Assembly: GCF_005862305.2 (NCBI RefSeq) | Contig: NZ_CP054021.1 | Location: 4,505,501-4,569,500, forward strand | DNA length: 64,000 nucleotides | Direction: 5' to 3' | DNA from: Rhizobium indicum | GTDB lineage: Bacteria; Pseudomonadota; Alphaproteobacteria; Rhizobiales; Rhizobiaceae | In this document: one piece after another, positions 60,572 through 64,000 of the stretch | How positions within the stretch are numbered: position 1 is the stretch's first letter | Layout of the letters: each line of letters begins with the position of its first letter | The notes under the pieces: model-generated | Databases searched by the model: none | What the model was told of the DNA's origin: nothing | What the model saw: the letters and a program-made list of their open reading frames with translations, nothing else | Made by a program: the position numbers and the translations under genes

Positions 60572-61842
60572 GACTGGGCGGGCCGTTCCTGGCGCTCGCG
60601 GCTGCCGAGACATTCTCGCTCTCCGGCACGCGGCTTTCGACCATCGCTATTCCCTGGCTGGTGCTGAGCACGACTGGCAGCCCGGTGCTGACAGGCCTGA
60701 CGGCAATGATGGAGATGCTGCCCTATGTCATCGCCAAGGCGCTCGGCGGACCGCTGATCGACCGCGCCGGCGCCAAGAGCATCGCCATCATCTGCGACAC
60801 GGCTTCGGTGCTCGTGGTCGCTCTGGTGCCGCTTCTCGATCTCTTCGGCATGCTTGGCATGCCGGTGCTGCTGCCGCTCGTCTTTGCCATGGGCGTGCTG
60901 CGCGGCCCCTCCGATGCGGCCAAGCAGGCGATGGTTCCCGATATCGCCACACTCGCCAATGTACCGCTCGAACGAGTGACCGGCGTTGCGAGCGCCATCG
61001 AGCGGCTGGCCTCGACGGCGGGCGCGGCCGGCGCCGGCGCTTTGATCGGGCTGATCGGCCCGGGCCAGGCGCTGCTCGTCAATGCCGCCACCTTCGCCGC
61101 CGCTGCGCTGATCGTTGCCGCGGGCATACCCGGGACGCGACGCGCGCCTGCGCCCGAAACTCGACCGGTCGAACGGGCGTCCTATCTCGAGGATCTACGC
61201 GAAGGCTGGCGCTTTCTGCGCGGCGATGCCGTGCTCGTCAGCATCGTCGCTATGGTGGCGGTCACCAATCTCTTCGACCAGGCCTATCATGCCGTGCTGC
61301 TGCCGGTCTGGACACGGGATGCCGGCCATGGCCCGGAGCTGCTCGGTGCGATGTTCGCCGCCTTCGCCGGCGCCTCGATCGCAGGCGCGGCGATTGCCGC
61401 GGCGATCGGCGAGCGCATGCCGCGACTGATGGTCTATACGGTGGCCTTCCTCCTGACCGGCTTTCCGCGCTTTCTCGTTCCGGCGCTGGACGCGCCCATC
61501 GGCCTCGTCTTTGCGACGCTCGCCATCGCAGGATTCGCGTCGGGCTTCCTCAACCCGATCCTGTCGGCGGTCATCTTCGAGCGCATCCCCAAGCCGCTGA
61601 CTGGCCGCGTCACCGCATTGAACACAGCCCTCTGCTTCGCCCTCATCCCCTTCGGCGGCCTCGCCGGCGGCGCGCTGATCAGCGGGCTCGGCCTTGCTGC
61701 GGCGCTGTTCCTGATGGGGATTGCCTATCTCGCGGCAACGCTTGCGCCGCTGGCGCTGAAGAGCTTTCGCGGGTTTGACAGGGCCTCGCCTGAAGCGTCC
61801 AGCTCTAGCCGTGGCCAAGCTCCTCAACCATCAGGTCGATGA
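60568..61842 (+). CDS. MFS transporter
   Basis: A 424-residue major-facilitator protein with 12 predicted helices. Marks: LSGTRLSTIAIPWLVLSTTGSPVLTGL, GGPLIDRAGAKSIAII (loop 2-3 motif A-like), LRGPSDAAKQAMVPDI and ASGFLNPILSAVIFERIPKPLTGRV. Resembles the MFS_3-type enterobactin/drug exporters. The start is GTG overlapping the regulator stop, with GGGGAGGA. The C-terminal 13 residues overlap a converging LysR gene. Confidence 0.93.
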   Translation: MRLGGPFLALAAAETFSLSGTRLSTIAIPWLVLSTTGSPVLTGLTAMMEMLPYVIAKALGGPLIDRAGAKSIAIICDTASVLVVALVPLLDLFGMLGMPVLLPLVFAMGVLRGPSDAAKQAMVPDIATLANVPLERVTGVASAIERLASTAGAAGAGALIGLIGPGQALLVNAATFAAAALIVAAGIPGTRRAPAPETRPVERASYLEDLREGWRFLRGDAVLVSIVAMVAVTNLFDQAYHAVLLPVWTRDAGHGPELLGAMFAAFAGASIAGAAIAAAIGERMPRLMVYTVAFLLTGFPRFLVPALDAPIGLVFATLAIAGFASGFLNPILSAVIFERIPKPLTGRVTALNTALCFALIPFGGLAGGALISGLGLAAALFLMGIAYLAATLAPLALKSFRGFDRASPEASSSSRGQAPQPSGR

Positions 61843-62710
61843 AGCGGCGGACAGGTGGTTCCAGCAGGCGCTTGTCGGGATAGAGCGTGACGATCTTTGC
61901 GTCGTCGGTTTCGAGGTCGGCCAGGATCTGCCGAAGGCGGCCGGCAGCGAGATCGTCGGTGACGAGAAAATCGGGTAGCAGCGCGATGCCCAGCCCCGCC
62001 AGGGCGGCGTCGCGGATCGCCTCGCCGCTGTCGAGCCTCAGGCGGCTGCGGCCTTGCGCCTTGATCCAGGAACCGCCTTTCCCGCGAAAGCGCCAGCCCT
62101 GCCTTTGATTGCGGCCGGCGAAGATCAAGCAGTCATGGACCGCGAGATCGTCGATATCGCGCGGCTCGCCGCGCTCGGCAAGGTAGGACGGTGAGGCGCA
62201 GAGGCGCGCCTTGTAGGTGGCGATCACGCGCGAGACCAGGCGGGTGTCCGACACCGTCGCCGTCGCGCCGATCCGGATCGCCAGATCGAAGCCTTCCTCG
62301 ACAATGTCGGCCAGGCGATCAGTGAAGCTCACTTCGACCTGGATGTCGGGCCAGGCCCGAAGATATTTTTCAAGCAAAGGCAGCACGACGAGCCGCCCGA
62401 AAGCATCGGGAACGGCAAGCCGGAGAACGCCTCGCGGCGTGCTGTTCTGCCCCGCCACGCTCGCTTCCGCCTCGTCGACCGATACAAGGATCTGCAGCCC
62501 GCGCTCGTAAAACATCCGGCCTTCGTCGGTCAGGCTCAACGTCCTCGTCGTGCGGTTGAGCAGGCGCGCGCCGAGCCGGTCTTCAAGGCGGATGACAGCC
62601 TTGCCTGCCGCCGAACGCGAGAGGCCCATGGCCTGGCCGCCGGCGATAAAGCTTCCGGCATCGACGACGGCCATGAAGATCAGAATATCGTTCAGGTTCG
62701 TACGCGGCAT
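61805..62710 (-). CDS. LysR-family transcriptional regulator
   Basis: A 301-residue LTTR: helix-turn-helix in LNDILIFMAVVDAGSFIAGGQAMGLSRSAAGKAVIRLEDRLG, effector domain (AVPDAFGRLVVLPLLEKYLRAWPDIQVEVSF). It lies on the same strand and downstream of the PhyH dioxygenase gene. Convergent with the MFS gene. Target unknown. Confidence 0.93.
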   Translation of the reverse strand: MPRTNLNDILIFMAVVDAGSFIAGGQAMGLSRSAAGKAVIRLEDRLGARLLNRTTRTLSLTDEGRMFYERGLQILVSVDEAEASVAGQNSTPRGVLRLAVPDAFGRLVVLPLLEKYLRAWPDIQVEVSFTDRLADIVEEGFDLAIRIGATATVSDTRLVSRVIATYKARLCASPSYLAERGEPRDIDDLAVHDCLIFAGRNQRQGWRFRGKGGSWIKAQGRSRLRLDSGEAIRDAALAGLGIALLPDFLVTDDLAAGRLRQILADLETDDAKIVTLYPDKRLLEPPVRRFIDLMVEELGHG

Positions 62711-62905
62711 CAGGCAACTCGAGCGGTTCGGCTACATCAATAAGTCGGGCAGTCATGGGATCGTTCAAGGCCCGGACCATCAACGCCCATCGCGGCAGTA
62801 AGGTCCCCACGCTTCGCTTCTATGTAGACGTCCCTTCGCCAATCAACCTGCTATAGCAGCCATCGCACCGGATCGCAGGTTGAAGATGGGCCCTGGAAAG
62901 CCGGA

Positions 62906-63829
62906 CTACAGCATATCGCCGAGACTCCAATGGTTGTTCCATCGGACGTCGATTTCGTCGTCGACATTCTGATATCTGATGTCGGTGGAGAGGCGCAGCC
63001 GTCGGCTACGGTCCTGGTTGGTGGTCGAGGCGTGGATCATGTAGGGCGAGTGAAGCACCACGTCGCCGGCCTCGTAATCAGCGGCGAGCCAGCGGGTGTC
63101 GAAGCGCGCCGCCATATCGGGCAGGTCCTTCGAGATCCAGCCGCCTTCGGCCATGTGGTGGTTATAGGCGCTGATCCGCTCTTCCGCAGAAAGATCGCCG
63201 CTTGTGGCCTTGAACTCGGCTTCCATCTTGACGCCCAGGGCGTGCGAACCTTCGAGGTAGACCAGGCCACCCATCTCGGCGGGGATATCGCCGATCGGAA
63301 TCCAGGCCGTTACCAGGCGGCTGGTGCCGCCACGGAGATAGACGAGATCGTAGTGGGCGGGTGTGGCCGTCGGCGATCCCGGCTGGACGAAACGCATGAT
63401 CTTGCGCTTGTGGAGATAGGAGATACCCTGCAGGAAATCGTCCATGAAGCGGGCGAGTGGCGGTTGCGCGCAGAAGCCTTCATAGGCGGCGGAGCGGACG
63501 AGCGACATCAGGCGCCTGTCCGCCAGGCTTTTGTCGAAGCCACCGGCAGACGCCAAGCCCAGCGAAAAATCGCTTCCAGGCTCGACCAGCCCGGTTTCGG
63601 CGAGGCGTTCGAAGACCCAGCGGCGGAAATCGATCACATCGGCCCGCGGCAGAAGGCCTTTCAGCCAGACATAGCCATCGTCCTGGTAGCGGCGGCGGAT
63701 GGCGTCGATGCCGATGCCGGGATCGGTCGGCGCGAGCCAACCGATCCGCTCCGCGGGCAAGCTTCTGCCATTTGCGGCAAGAGGAAATTCCATCTTGCGA
63801 GCTTGCATGACCTCCGCAGCAATTGACAT
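62906..63829 (-). CDS. Phytanoyl-CoA dioxygenase (PhyH)-family protein
   Basis: A 307-residue Fe(II)/2-oxoglutarate dioxygenase. The HxD metal motif is in TPAHYDLVYLRGG, the distal His in VVLHSPYMIHAST, and the 2-oxoglutarate Arg is probably in RSRRLRLSTDIRYQ. It hydroxylates a small-molecule substrate. GGAGGAG precedes the ATG. An upstream divergent gene begins at the right edge of the window and may encode its regulator. Confidence 0.92.
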   Translation of the reverse strand: MSIAAEVMQARKMEFPLAANGRSLPAERIGWLAPTDPGIGIDAIRRRYQDDGYVWLKGLLPRADVIDFRRWVFERLAETGLVEPGSDFSLGLASAGGFDKSLADRRLMSLVRSAAYEGFCAQPPLARFMDDFLQGISYLHKRKIMRFVQPGSPTATPAHYDLVYLRGGTSRLVTAWIPIGDIPAEMGGLVYLEGSHALGVKMEAEFKATSGDLSAEERISAYNHHMAEGGWISKDLPDMAARFDTRWLAADYEAGDVVLHSPYMIHASTTNQDRSRRLRLSTDIRYQNVDDEIDVRWNNHWSLGDML

Positions 63830-63927
63830 TTCACTCCTCCGTCGTTTGAGTTGACTTGTCATCAATTACCTGATCCGGCATGCCAACCGACATAGAGAAA
63901 ATTTATAGCTGGACTTTTCGCTCACCA

Positions 63928-64000
63928 TGAGAGACGCCGAGGCCATCTATAGAACGCCGCTCGGTGCGGCCGGCGGACTGGCAGTCACCGGCAGCGGCAG
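63928..64000 (+). CDS. 5' end of a gene running off the window
   Basis: An ATG opens 24 codons (MRDAEAIYRTPLGAAGGLAV) without a stop to the edge of the window. Divergent from the PhyH gene, the usual place for its regulator. Too short to assign; an AraC-type regulator would be typical. Confidence 0.45.

Overview
The window is most likely chromosomal DNA of a Rhizobium species of the R. leguminosarum/R. etli type. The evidence is high-GC coding with short intergenic gaps, several families of intergenic palindromes that resemble rhizobial mosaic elements, many LysR/TetR/MarR regulators paired with small metabolic operons, a stand-alone lumazine synthase under an FMN riboswitch, and ABC and DMT transporters. 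No phage, plasmid replication gene, transposase or CRISPR array was seen. Names come from reading the proteins and recalling families; no database search was run.

Layout. 1-2.7 kb: a coupled membrane protein and two small secreted proteins. 2.9-9.3 kb: TetR regulator, ilvC, a methyltransferase, two back-to-back toxin-antitoxin modules (parDE-like, vapBC), ilvE and a second PLP aminotransferase. 9.3-13.3 kb: YukJ/lamin-tail protein, aldo/keto reductase, and an OhrR-like regulator facing a secreted hydrolase. 13.5-17.3 kb: a three-gene ABC importer behind a Pho-box-like site, with a terminator-like hairpin inside the start of its permease gene. 17.5-23.6 kb: small secreted proteins, a nuclease/NUDIX pair, PhzF, tRNA-Lys(CTT) and two paralogous small Cys-containing exported proteins. 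24-28.2 kb: chromate resistance (rhodanese-ChrB and ChrA), a CNNM/CBS protein and a VOC protein. 28.7-34 kb: an RcnB-like protein and a zinc module (COG0523 GTPase, znuA, znuCB-zur) with Zur-box-like palindromes. 34-41.5 kb: small enzymes, a transcription attenuator with a threonine-rich leader peptide ahead of a nucleotidyltransferase, then GNAT, DMT exporter and LysR. 41.6-48 kb: an operon of a FecR-TPR-outer-membrane-barrel fusion and a CHASE2 adenylate cyclase, divergent from a membrane protein resembling Pycsar (PycTM) effectors. 48-56 kb: RidA/SDR/LysR, DUF1194, ampC/ampR, monooxygenase/MarR/cytochrome b561 and a VOC protein. 56-64 kb: FMN riboswitch with ribH, small proteins, a second class III cyclase, a winged-helix regulator with MFS exporter, LysR, and a PhyH dioxygenase.

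How parts fit together. ilvC and ilvE serve branched-chain amino acid synthesis. The zinc block looks like one Zur regulon: uptake (ZnuABC), its regulator, and a low-zinc GTPase. The ABC importer is probably a phosphate-starvation system, for example for a phosphonate. The two most unusual items are the attenuator at 38.04-38.20 kb, where leader peptide, antiterminator and terminator can all be read, and the divergent envelope-cyclase/PycTM-like locus at 41.6-48.0 kb.
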